This document shows positions 41,540 to 53,265 of a DNA stretch of 64,000 bases, one piece after another (within the stretch, counting starts at the first letter, position 1; every line of letters starts with the position of its first letter). Source of the stretch: [Phialemoniopsis] sp. UDSM-2020. Lineage: Eukaryota > Ascomycota > Sordariomycetes > Thyridiales > Thyridiaceae. Both the position numbers and the translations under genes were made by a program. Below the pieces are notes generated by a model, which ran no database searches, was not told the origin of the DNA, and saw only the letters and a program-made list of their open reading frames with translations. The stretch covers positions 5,456,001-5,520,000 of the forward strand of contig JAEILZ010000001.1 of NCBI GenBank assembly GCA_018873225.1. Reading direction: 5' to 3'.

Positions 41540-44500
41540 GTTGGGGACTTTGATTTTTTTTGGAACGAATGAACGGCCAGATGGCCAATAGAGTAGGGCA
41601 GGTAACGAGCGAGTAGAAAGCAAATGTTGTGTTTGGGTGTATCGCTTGTAGCAGTCGAGTCTGAAGGAAGGGGAAGACGGTTGGGATTTATAGTAAAGGA
41701 CCACCAACCCCCTGGGTCTCGCTCGGCGCTGATCAACCTACGAGAAAGCATCAGTTCTGAGTCGGTCGCGTCCAAGACATGAGCATTATGTTGATCATTC
41801 TTCGACTACATTGTGGCGGCCAGACATGTCAAGTCGCGGATATCGTCGAGGCGATACCATATGTCTGACACTTGTTGGCTCCCCACGAGTCAGCGCCACA
41901 TAGTTCTACAGTACCAACAGGATCCAATCTGGTGGGTGTTGGTCCTTGCTCGTTTGCCAATGGAATGCCCCAGGTCTTGGATCAGTCTGGGTGCTGTCGG
42001 GACCTGAAGCAACTACCGAGCACCTTGAAGCCACCGCATTCTTCAGTAGGCAATGGTCTAAGGTCATGTCAACTCAAAAACCTTAATTTTCGCTTGAGCC
42101 GTCCAGTCGTGGTGGTTCTTCCCTCCCTTGACAGGAATTGTGGCCTCCCTATGGCCAATCTAGAGACGCCACCATTCCGAGCTAAATTCTTATTTCGACA
42201 TGTCTGGAGGCCCCAACACACGGCTGAGCCTATGGAGGCACGTAAATGTGAGACATAGCTTAAGAGAACAGGTCCCCAGGGAGTCTCAAGTCCCGAGGAG
42301 TGCATTCTCGGTAGATTACGCAGCAGAGACCAGCTAGAGAAGACCTTGGCTGGTCAGTGTACCTGCTTCCGTCCATCGATACTTGTGAACAATTGACACC
42401 GATCATTCCAACGTTTTATGAGTGTTTTTCGATCGCTCTCCTGATCGGAATCTCCTCTAGGTACTACTGTGTCGCGTGCTGCCCCATGCATACCTGCTGT
42501 TCCCGCACTACAATTTCTGCTTACAGAAGGGGAACTTCGTGGGATTTCCAGCAAGTAACTAATTTGGCAAAAGGAGCCCAACAAGACAAGGTCTTGATCG
42601 TATGCAAAGCAGTCTGGCCGTACTCTCTTGTAATGAGATGATGCGAGAACAATCCTAGTGCAAGTCCGCGCCTGGTGGAAGGACTCGGTCAAAGATCACT
42701 CCTACAATCTCGCAGCACCATTCCGACCCTAAATTACAATTCCACAGCTGTTTGATGTAACACTGCGATCATCAGTCGATTCAAACAGGTACTGAAGGCG
42801 GACAATCTGGGGCGGAAAAGGGGCGCTGGAATGCCTGGCTTACTCTCCGCATTACTTTTAAGTTCGGTAAAGTGAGGTCAACACATGTACCATTTGCGTG
42901 GCGGAAGAGTCGAGAATGAGACATAGCAGGGATACTTGGTCCTCGAATGAGGTAACTTCCGTGGACTGGTTAGATGTCTGCGGCGCAAACTGGGTTACAT
43001 AAGTCTGGAGTTCTAATAGTATCATGGAGCTTCGATCTCGTAAGACATGTGGCGTTTCTCTTGCCTGTTACTGACACATGCCATGGTCATCGCCAGGCAC
43101 TTCATTCCAGGCCTTCACATCGTCTCGAAAGGGCAATCTCTATCACATACCCTCCTCTCGAATGTCACTTAGTGGGTACCAGTCGCAGCTTTGACCGCAG
43201 AGCGTGACCGAGCCATTGTCCTTGCCGACAGAGGCGTGGGCACAAATACGGACCAGCACGAATTCGCTGCGAAGCATGCCTGGATCACACTTGTCTAGAG
43301 TGGGCAGAAACTCTAGTCAAGACCAAAGTCACCATCCTTTCGACCTAGGTGGGCACTTTCGACGCCGCGTCCCAATACCGACTTGTCTGAGCCCGATCTG
43401 GCAACACACATCGAACCTGATCTCCTGACGACAAGACACTACAGAGCTAACAGACTCTGTTCCTTGGCAAACCCAGTCTAAGACTTCTGCGAAAGGGGAC
43501 TTGTTAAAGTTCAGCAAGAAAAGTGAGCAGAAATAGGGGCCCGCCGGCGATTATCGTGGCAAACCAAAAGTCTACCGGATTCATGGACCTATTCTGGCCT
43601 CTTAGTCGTGTTTTAGACATAAGTTTTGGCAATACGAGGTCGAGGGCGACCCTGTCCTTGCTTGTCAGGGAGTGAGAGTGAAGTCGAGCAGCATCACCGG
43701 TTCACATCGATCTGCACGTGCGGCCAGCCACACAAATGATCCAATACCCTTACTCATGAAGTCCATTCCATTAAGGGGGGGTTGGATACAGCCATCAACA
43801 CGACGAATCAAATTACGTGGCTGAGGTCTCATCTCGCCGAAGTATCATGAGCAATACGGAGTAGAATCACGCTGGCTGTGGGGTAGCAGTCTGGAATGCT
43901 GGCCGAGGTCAAAAGCTAATCAGTGGATTAAGCTTATTAACAGAGGCAAGACATCGTACGTGCAGACGTCCTAGCAATACCCACACCACGCTGTTCCCTA
44001 CCTTACAATTTCTCGCTAGCTTATTCAACCCCTGAGGGATCAGCCAGAGGCCAGCTTCTGACCAGCATAGAAAGCTAGTCTCAGCCTTGAACTCAAATCA
44101 ACGGACACTGTGGTAACGTCGACTGCTGGGAAAATCCACCCTCCAATCACTTTATCTTCATCAAATAGATAGCTCGAAATCCAATGCTATTAGCGTGAAA
44201 TACATGCAACCGAAACTTTGATCATCATGTTTTGGGCGCCATTTCGGATGGATCTCGATGACTACCTCTGTGAGATGACTGCGTCTCTGGCCAGGGCCCA
44301 TCAGTCACAGCAAGTTTCTCCACACTGTGACAGCATTTCCATATCCATGACCCTGATGTTCAGCCCCTCCTTTTCCCTTGAGTCTGTCTGCCTTGCAATG
44401 CCTTCTGCCTTCTCGGCTTCGGAGCTATCCTCTCCGTCATTCAGGCTGTTGAACAACGCACCTGTGGGTATTGGCTCAGTCGCTGTGGGGGATGACGGTT

Positions 44501-46178
44501 GCTGAAGCTTGGCTGATTCAAAGTGATCGAGTGTTCTAGGACTTGAATGTTGTCAAGACCTTGATTCCCTCATTATGTATGGATAGTCTCCTTCAGCAGA
44601 GTCATGGTGACGAAGTTACCCGTTCCCTGTCAAATTTTGAGTCACAGTCAGAGCCTACGAGGCCCACAGCCCTCCAAAGGGTAACGCCGAACATGCCAAA
44701 GGAAGGTTGTACACATCTATTTATAGTAACCTGGATGGATGTCAAAGCTCTGCTACGTGAACGAATGATTCGTTGAACAAGGTTGGATGGAAAAGTCGAC
44801 GACACCCCAAGCAGTCGGGAGACGTTACATCTAATCACTTGAGAGAGAACATTTGAAGCATGGGTATTTGGGGCTCATACACAGGAGAAGAAGTCTACAC
44901 GAAAACTTGGCTTCTATCATGCACGGTACACCGTAGCTTTTGTATTCAATCCTGGTCGAGGTGATCGTACCATATTTAGCAGAACTGATCAAGGCTTTCT
45001 TGAGGGCAGCATTCCAACATTGTAAGCGGCCGGAAACGCTTCTTAGCAGTTTCCTAGCTAGCTGAGTTCCTTATGAGTACAGAGTTTTCCATCCCTCGTA
45101 CATCTCAATTGAGCTGCTTTGATGAGAAGCAAAATATCCACTTCATGGTGAGCAAATTTGACCGTCATCAACACTTCACTTATAAGTAGTCTTCCCGTAT
45201 TGGCATGTTTACATTATGAAATACAAGTCAGTTACCCTAACTTAGGGCTGCTTCCATGAAGCTAAGACTTAATAACAACATATCAGGATACTCCTGGGCA
45301 ATTTATCATGAAAGATGTCTTCATGCATGTTGGATAGCATTCAGGAAAGAGAATAAAGTCTACCCGTAGGAGTTGTGATGCTGAACAGTGGCCATATGAC
45401 ATCGTTGATAGCTCCATCCACATTATTTCAGGCTTTTCAAAACACCTAAATTACTGTGCTTAGAACTAGGCACCAACAGATTTAAGTTTGTCTCTGCAGA
45501 TATGGCGTGTACTCTAATCAAAAAAGGCTCTTTCATTTCTTGAACCTGGGCATAGTCTACCGGACACTCGAGTACTGGTAATTCGGCCGACGCGCCAAAC
45601 GGTCTTGATGGGTATCTGTATCCGCAACTTCAATCATGCAGATCTTGCATGGCCTCCTCAGCAAGTCTCATAGCCAGCGGCAGATACGACCTGACCACGC
45701 AGTCTGGCCTGCATTGATATGTGGAATCAACCTAGACTTAAGCTCAAATCAACCCGCCGCCGGACATCTTTACTATTGGAGTAATCTAAACCTCGCCGTT
45801 TCAAAAGACATCATCATTTAAGACGAGACAACCTCTGTGATGATTCTTTAGTTCTAATATGACAAAGTGCCAGCAGCTGTTCTGTAAGCGCAATTAATCC
45901 ATATGAAATACTCGCTTCTTGTTTTGAAATTGGTAATGTGAAGCCAGCTTTGTGGAAGGGCGAGCAGATGGAGACATGGCTTCCTATACAATCTAATCTA
46001 ATCATTCTTGTCTAGCATTATTACACAAAGACCCCTAATGTGATGCAGCAGTTTGCGATCTAGCTATCTACTACACCATCCTTGCCTTGCAGGTATGCTC
46101 GTCTGTATGTTCGCGCTCAACAGTATATTCGTCCTCTATATCCAAAATTGCAAAGTGAAGTGACGTTCCAAACTGTCA
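41540..46178. other. 4.6-kb gene-free region
   Basis: No convincing gene. Open frames are short, on both strands, and lack family motifs or splice-compatible partners. The DNA is visibly richer in A+T than the flanking genes, especially around 44.9-46.1 kb. I saw no terminal repeats, transposase or tRNA. It is the upstream side of the minus-strand WSC adhesin gene, so it may be a long promoter with non-coding transcription, or a decayed element. Confidence 0.5.
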
Positions 46179-48545
46179 CTAAGCAAACAGTACAGCTCCG
46201 ACGCCGACAGCACCGGCCACGATCATAGCAACTACGCCATATGCGGAGTTGCTGGAAGCAGCAGCCGTCACATACACCGAGCCCGATCCTGAACCGTTGA
46301 CATAACCGGTAGGCTGCGAGGTGGCCACGACGACCACAGCTGCCGTGTTGGCTGCGACACCACCGTTGCTTATGCCGGTGGTGCAGAGAGCGGCGGGCAT
46401 GGTCAGCGTCACGGCGGACTCACCACCGGCGCCGCAAGCGGAGCAAGCTTTGACGACAGTGGCCATGGGCACCTGCGGAGTGACGACCTGCTGGACGCAG
46501 CCCGGGCCCGGCACGGTCATGGTGGTGCAGTACTCCAGAACCTCGAGCACGGCCGGGTTGGTCGCGCAGACCGCCGAGTAGGTCACAGTGGTGGAGACGG
46601 CAATCATGGCACAGCTGCCAGAGGCGCCGTTGCTGCCAACGGCAGTGACGGCAGCGGCTCCTCCCTTGCCGGGCGCCGGGGGCGGGACGGGCTGGATGGT
46701 GCCCGTGTTGCCGTAGACAGTCAGCAGGACGTTGGCGGGGGTGGCGCGGGCGCGGAGAAGGCGGCGGCTGTTGCTGCCGCTGTTGGGGCTGGTGCCGACA
46801 TTGACGAGACCGCCGCAGTACTGATCCGGGTTGCCAGGGCAGTTCTGGCTGCACTGCTCAATATCAGGCAGAGCCGAGGAAGCGGCGTCCAGGCTGTCGG
46901 CGCAGTAGCATGTCCTAATTGGAGGGAAACAGATTAATACGAGGTACGAGACGGAACGTGACTTTGTGGGAATGGGGCGACGTACTGATCAAAGACTCCA
47001 GCGTATTTGCTCTGCGCACAGAGGCCAACACAGACCTCAGGAGTCATATCCGACCTGGTAGCAGCGAGGTTGAACGTGGCAAACTGCGAAGACGATCCGA
47101 AGCAACCCAGCAGGGCAAAGTCACCAATGTTGGCGGGATCGCGGGTCACGGCTGTCGGTGTCGAGGTTGGCAACGATGTGACGGGCAACGAGGTCGTGCC
47201 AGAAGCGGTAGTGGCGGTAGAAGAGTGGTTGGCGTAGATCCCCGAGGAGGAAGAGACGGGCCGGGACGAAGCCGTGACCGGCACCGACGTAGATGGCGTG
47301 CTCCCGGCCGCGTCATACACGTCGATGTAGTTGATCTTCCAGTACCTGTCATGAACAATTAGCATTTTCGATTCAAGTTCACGACAATGTCCAGTCTGCA
47401 CTCACACGTTGGTGAACTTCTCGGGGTGTTCAGCAACCCATTCCTGGCAGGTAGAACCAGTGTCTACGTTGCAGGTATCCGTCACTCCCCACAGGTTGCC
47501 GGCGTACGCACCGCAGAAGTCCTAGAACCAAAGTCAACACACGAACGAACTCAGAAGAGAACAAGAGCAAGGCCATGAAGAGCTTACAGTGTTGATAACA
47601 ATGCTCATGTCCTTGAAGTACGTGTCGACATCACAGGTCGAGCCACCAAAGAGTGCCTGCGGCTGACCCCAGTTCGAGGGGTTGGGCGCCTTGCTGGTGA
47701 TATCGGCAGGGATTGCACTGCGCGCAAAATGCCAGATCTTGATGAATTCATCGGTCCACTGCAGAGCGTAGACACCACCTCCGACGGAGTTGAAATCGTC
47801 GCCGTACGAGTGGGTATCAGAGGTTGGGGGAACGTAGCCGCAACCAAGGTTACCATTGGTCTACATGCACATCACGTCAGATTCCGCGGACTGCAGGGTT
47901 GGGATGCCAACTTTAGCAAAACTTACACCAGGGCTTGTGCAGTCTGTGTTGCTCTGCGAGCCCGTGAAGCCCGACGATGGCAAAGTACAGCCATCGGGTC
48001 CCCTTCCACCCAAGTCAGTACGCAGGCTTCACAAGACCAATTGCGGCATGTACGGCGGAAGCAGAACTTACGTGTGGGCTGACATGAGGTTCTTGACGGC
48101 CGTGTTGGCACCCTCAATGATGTCGACCTCACCTCCATTTGGCCAATCGGGCCCGTACATCCAGACTGTGTCGGGTCGGTCAGTCTCGCGCAACGCCATC
48201 AGGGTCGTCATTGGGAGACTTACAAGCAGGCCACGCGCCACAGACCGAACCAGGCATATGGGCGAAATCACCAATAACGAGGCCCTTGTTCACGGCTACT
48301 TTGCTCTCAAGACGGATGCTGGGCCGGCCACCGTCCGTGCCATTGGCAGCGTACACATTGGTCGTGTCGACGCGCAGAGTCACGGCCTGGGTAGCAGAGT
48401 CGATTGAGTAGAGGCCCTTGGCCAAGGCATCCTGCTGGGACTGGTAGGCCACAAATCCCGAGGAGAGATCAGCACCGTTGAACCAGTTGAAGCCAGAGAT
48501 CAGGCTGCTTCCGACGTAAGACGTCGCCAAGGAATAGCTCGACAT
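46179..48545 (-). CDS. GH16 beta-glucanase fused to WSC domain, GPI-type
   Basis: A 658-residue protein in seven exons: 48545-48224, 48165-48072, 48002-47927, 47860-47588, 47521-47406, 47345-46986 and 46914-46179. Residues 1 to about 305 are a GH16 glucanase of the fungal laminarinase/mixed-linkage type, with GEVDIIEG (nucleophile Glu120, acid/base Glu125), followed by GNLGCGYVPP and GGGVYALQWT. After a Ser/Thr linker comes a WSC domain at about 375-445 (IGDFALLGCFG...CYCAD...CPGNPDQYCGG). A Ser/Ala-rich stretch and a hydrophobic GPI-like tail end the protein. It probably cuts or rearranges beta-1,3(4)-glucan while held at the wall. The chosen ATG gives no signal peptide: the start MSSYSLATSY aligns with mature GH16 proteins. 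Confidence 0.88.
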
Positions 48546-50495
48546 TTTCGCCAGTAAAAGAGTGACAATGCAGTTCAAAGAGTGACAATGGCGAAAACGT
48601 TTGGCTGAAACAAAAGGAAGAAAGGGGAAGAGCACAATGACTACCCTTTTGAAGAAGGATTTATCCAGACGCGGCGCATTCCTCGAGTTTCCTTATCTTG
48701 CGCGGTGGATTGCGCGTCACGTTGGCTCTGGAATGCTGGTAGGCTGTCAAGGGCGTTAGCGAGATGCCAACATTCCAGCCTCGGCCCAGAAGCCAGGAAC
48801 CGGCATGGCCCTGAGGAATTTCAGACCCTGCCCATAATTTTACCACGGATCTGAATAATTATCATCGAATCACACGCTGCAGAAGTCTGGTGGCTCGCCG
48901 CGTCACGGGCGTGTTACCCGACCACCAAGTTCGCCTCTGTCCACACACGTGTTGTCCACAATGCGCTCTCTCCAATGAGTGTGAGACATTGATGAAATTG
49001 CCGGAAGCTTGACTTGCCCCGATCCAATTTATTTGTGGATGTACTTCTGAAGTTCTCATTGACAATAGAGTGGTAGGCGCGTTGGCAGAGAGAGGATGGT
49101 CGCCGTGGTTGAAGTTGGCAATTGCGGTAAAAAGAGCCTCACGATACGAGCCAATGTGCATCATCATCGACACACCCGACTCACGACTTTGGCAATCATG
49201 TTAGCCTGGACTTCGCTCGCGGCTTGACAATACTGCAAAAAGCTCATATCTTCCGGGCTAAACAACGAACCAAGAGTTCCACGCCAGGCGAAAAGTTCTC
49301 CACCCAGACATTCCAAAGCTTGTCTACCAATCCATACGTACGTCCACACGGTCAACAGTGTGGATTTCCTTCCCACGTGTAAATCACACATTGAATCCAT
49401 GCTCACATCATCATGTCTCGCCGAGCGATCTTGCCTTGGGGATCCCAATACTTGCAGGTCTTTGGCGTTTCCACATTCGACGGCAGGCACAGCTCGACCA
49501 ATGAGCAAATGCTAGCATGGCCTAGAGTTCGAGGACAGTCAGTGTCATCGCGCTTTGCTGAAGTGCCTGGCAGGGTGCTTGTTGACAAGGGCGGAGTTCC
49601 CACTCTACCCGACGCTTTTGTTTTAGCACGCGCCGCGTAGTCTCTACTGACAACATTTGGTGGAGGGGCAGATATAAATACAAAGAGGCGTCGATTCCGG
49701 ACTTCAGTCGTACTATTGCTGCGTTGATGACCTCTTCTAAGCTATAGCTCACAACTGTCTTCCAGTTCGACAGACAGGTGCAGTGGATTGGCCGCGTTCA
49801 GATATGCTTGCTGTATAAACCGTCATAAAGACTTTCCGTTCGCTCAAACTCACACCCTCAGAGTTTGCCGCCATGCGACAGAACGCATCCTCCACCAGAC
49901 CCCCAGGCTTAAGGCTGTGAATCCGCCTTCACAAGCCGCTTGTTTTTCGGGTATTGTGCGTCTGATCATCCCATAACAACCGCCTCCGCAAGCCTCGAGA
50001 AACGTGAGGCAACTCGATCTTGAAGTAATCATAGTCCAATTGTGGTCTCATAGTAGCCCGACCTGCAACAATGCTCTGAGAGGGTATTTTATCATTTTAT
50101 CTCCGGTATCAGGTCGTGCGTGTACGAAATTACGAAATACGAATGTACGAGCATCGTGCCTAAGTTAATTTGGTAGTCTAGACCGACTTTGAGATGGGGC
50201 AAGACTGTGGGGAACTTGGGGTTGATTTATTTAACCAGGGTTTCCCGACTTGATTCCCGACGCTGAAGATGTGTGAGCCGACAGCATGGTCAGTCCCCGT
50301 CAAGGTGGTATCACCCCACAGAGAGTTGGTTCAACTCCAACATGATGCCCTGGCCCCATACGAACCTTCTGCCTTTAAAAGAAGCGTGTGGCTCTCGCGC
50401 TTTCACATTATTGCCTGCATCAAACAGGTCTTCTTCTCTCTCTCGGCCAACTTACAAAATTTCTGGATCACTATCAGCCTTCATAAACCACAAGG
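48546..50495. other. 2-kb divergent intergenic region
   Basis: No gene recognised. It is shared by the GH16-WSC gene (minus) and a sugar-type permease (plus). A nearly duplicated CATTGTCACTCTTT string (minus strand, 48559-48598) lies just before the GH16 ATG. Its second half may carry an unrecognised 5' exon of that gene. Confidence 0.4.
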
Positions 50496-52422
50496 ATGGG
50501 CACTTCTCCAGAGGTCGTCGAGACCGAGGTTCAGCGACTGATCCGACTCGACACTACTCCCTGGTACAAGAAACCCAATCTTCGTCTTCTGTACCTCCTG
50601 CTCGTTCCAGTGTGTATCGGCGTCGAGATGACGACGGGTTACGATGGATCCGTGCTCAACGGACTACAAGATGTCGGCTCGTGGCAAACCTGCGAGTCTA
50701 TGCTCTCTCTACCAACAGGCATGGTCAAAGCTAATTTTCATGCCAGTTAGACTTCGGCAAACCCTCTGGCCTCACTCTCGGAATTTTGAGTGCCTCTTAT
50801 AACCTCGGAGGCCTCATTACTCTTCCTGTCATTCCAACCTTCAACGATCGATTCGGCCGAAAGCACAGCATAACTCTCGGTTCTATAATCCTGGCAATTG
50901 GAGTCATCTTGCAAGCTGCTGCCATCAATTGTAAGTCATGACCAGATAGACGGAAGAGTGCTACAGGCAACAGCGACTGAACCTTGGCAGATGGAATGTT
51001 TCTGGCCGCTCGGCTCGTTGCGGGCATGGGCATTGCCTTTGCTGTCTCGGGTGCTTCTCAGCTGCTTGCTGAGCTGACGTATCCCCGTGAGCGTGCCGTT
51101 ATCACTGGTCTCTTCAACGCGTCTTGGTCCGTCGGCTCAATTCTGGCTGCCGGCATCACCTTGGGCACCTACAATATGGGGAACGACTGGGCCTGGCGCA
51201 TCCCTACAATATTGCAGATTGCACCATCCGCGATGCAGCTCGTATTCGTGTGGTTCGTCCCCGATTCGCCTCGATGGCTGATATCCAGAGACCGTGGCGA
51301 GGAGGCCTTTGAAATCCTCGTCAAGTACCATGCTGAAGGCGATCGCAACAGCCCCTTTGTCCGAGCTGAATTCCAGGAGATCTCTAGCCAGATCCGGCTC
51401 GAAGTCGAGAACTCCCGGAGACGTTGGATCGAGCTGCTGCAGACGCCCGGGAATAGAAAGCGGACGCTCATTGCTAGTTGCGTCGGTATCTTTACCCAGT
51501 GGTCAGGTAATGGGCTGATTTCGTAAGTCTTCAATTCGAGTTATTTACTTCGATCAAGCGGCTCATGAACACTGTCGTTGACACATGACCAGATACTATC
51601 TTGCGCGTGTGTTGAACACAATTGGCATAACCGACAAAAGAACGCAAAACATCCTCAATCTTTCTCTATCGGTATGTTGAATCTCCCAGCCCGCCTCGTT
51701 TAGGCTACGTCCAACCTGATATCCGCAGTGCTTCCAATTATGCATCGGGGTTGGGGCTTCCTTCCTCACTCGCATACTTAAGCGTCGTACCCAGTACCTC
51801 ACGGCATTCTGTGGCATGATTGTGACATTCTCCATCTGGACCGGATGCAGCGCCTACTACTCGACAAGTTCCAACCCGAGTGCCGCCACTGCGGTAGTCG
51901 CTTTCATCTTCATCTACTTCTTGTCGTACCATATCATGCAGCCGCTCACGTACATCTACGTTACAGAAGTGTTTCCCTTTATCTATCGTGCAAAAGGCGT
52001 AGCGCTCCTCCAATTCTTCACTCGCGGCACCACGGCCTTCAACTCATTTGTCAACCCCATTGGCATGGACAGTCTTGGGTGGAAGTTCCTCCTCGTTTAT
52101 GTTGTGAGTATCGCGTACCAGTTCTAATGCTTAATCCGGGTCTAGCGCTTGCTAATCTGATTTCACAGGTCTGGCTATGCGTTGAGACTGTTATCATTTA
52201 CTTCCTGTATCCCGAGACGCAGGGTCGGACTCTGGAAGAGCTTGCGCAGCGTATGTATTTTGCCATTCGACACTCATTTCCTCCTCAAGCTAACCTTATA
52301 AAGTCTTTGATGGAGACCTGCTTGCTGCGGATGTCAAGCTTGTCGACGACGAAGAAGCACAGGCTGGGACCATTGCCAAGAAGGCACAGTCGAATCGAAG
52401 CTCCTTTACATTCAGGTACTGA
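50496..52422 (+). CDS. MFS sugar transporter (hexose/lactose-permease-like)
   Basis: A 520-residue, 12-TMS sugar porter. Exons are 50496-50691, 50751-50930, 50991-51522, 51593-51671, 51729-52103, 52169-52250 and 52304-52422. Intron 1 must use a GC donor to give SWQTYFGKPSG, the expected YF-PSG motif. Other landmarks are GYDGSVLNGLQ (TM1), NDRFGRKHSI, GASQLLAELTYPRERA, PDSPRWLISRDRGEEA and PETQGRTLEELAQLFDGD. The motif set matches the lactose/cellobiose/hexose-type branch of fungal sugar porters. It is the first gene of a stretch with another permease, a regulator and a sulfatase. The sugar carried is unknown. Confidence 0.92.
50692..50750 (+). other. GC-AG intron
   Basis: A 59-base intron with donor GCGAGT and acceptor GTTAG. 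No GT donor gives both a proper intron length and the conserved protein; this GC donor does. Confidence 0.6.
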
Positions 52423-53265
52423 TTTCGATTTGCAGGATATCAAGCATTATGAATAGACAGTCGAGAATGTTTGTTGTCGCCGAATGGCAATTAGCTCTTT
52501 GCACCTCGCAGTTCTGAGCTCAAGCCAAGCTGTGCACTCATCGAGAGCCATGAAAATGTCCTCAACTCTCAAGGATGGTCAACCCTTGTTCATGGTGTCA
52601 ATTACTTCACTCTTGGGGCCCAAGGGTACAATCCGTGACACATGCAACTTTAGATAATGAAACAACGTTACCTATATTCAAGTCAATCACCAAGGCGTCG
52701 TCCTAAACTGCGTTGTTAGCTTCGAAACATGGTTTCGGACATGCTGATTGTCGGTGGTATGGCGAACACATGCTCACATCTTGTGCACGTGCAGTCCCTG
52801 TATCACCTGGATGAGCTGAACAGCTGTGTGTGCGTTGCTCTGAGAAGAGGGTCCACGGCGTTGAGCCGCTGATCCAATCAGCTCTGGTTGAATGCAGTTG
52901 CGGATGTCGTCGGGAATCGCTGGAACTCGTCGGCCATCGCACCACCAAAACTCGTGTTTTAATGCACCTGGAAATGGTTTAGCGACAAATCGCGTTATTA
53001 TTGTGGGCTATTGCAGCAAAATGAATTGAGAATCCGGGGTCAAGGGGCTAACATCCAGTTCCAAGTTCGGCCTCAACGATCCTGCATATAAAGCCGCCCA
53101 GACACATTTATATTTCAGCTACTGTCAATCTCATAGTAGAGCTCGAGCTCAGATGGATCACGTATCTTGCCCTGCCTTGACAGATCGCGACTCCTTCTGT
53201 TTCTGGACTTCTTCACAGTCTTCACTTGGCTTCTCCAGCGCGTCACAGCTTGAAGCGTGTCGGAT
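52423..53265. other. Intergenic, promoter of second permease
   Basis: No gene seen. It includes the TATAAA box at 53087 (annotated) and otherwise shows no repeat or paired motif. Confidence 0.4.
53087..53092 (+). promoter_or_regulatory. TATA box of second permease
   Basis: TATAAA within CCTGCATATAAAGCCG, about 175 bases before the permease ATG at 53266. Confidence 0.5.

Noticed and set aside
42460..44030. Weak similarity between about 42480 and 43985 (CTGTTCCC...TACAATTTCT)
   Set aside because: Only about 30 bases resemble each other with several mismatches, too little to call a repeat or a decayed transposon.
47856..48407. 183-residue plus-strand open frame over the GH16 exons
   Set aside because: It lies antisense across verified GH16 exons and introns and resembles no protein.
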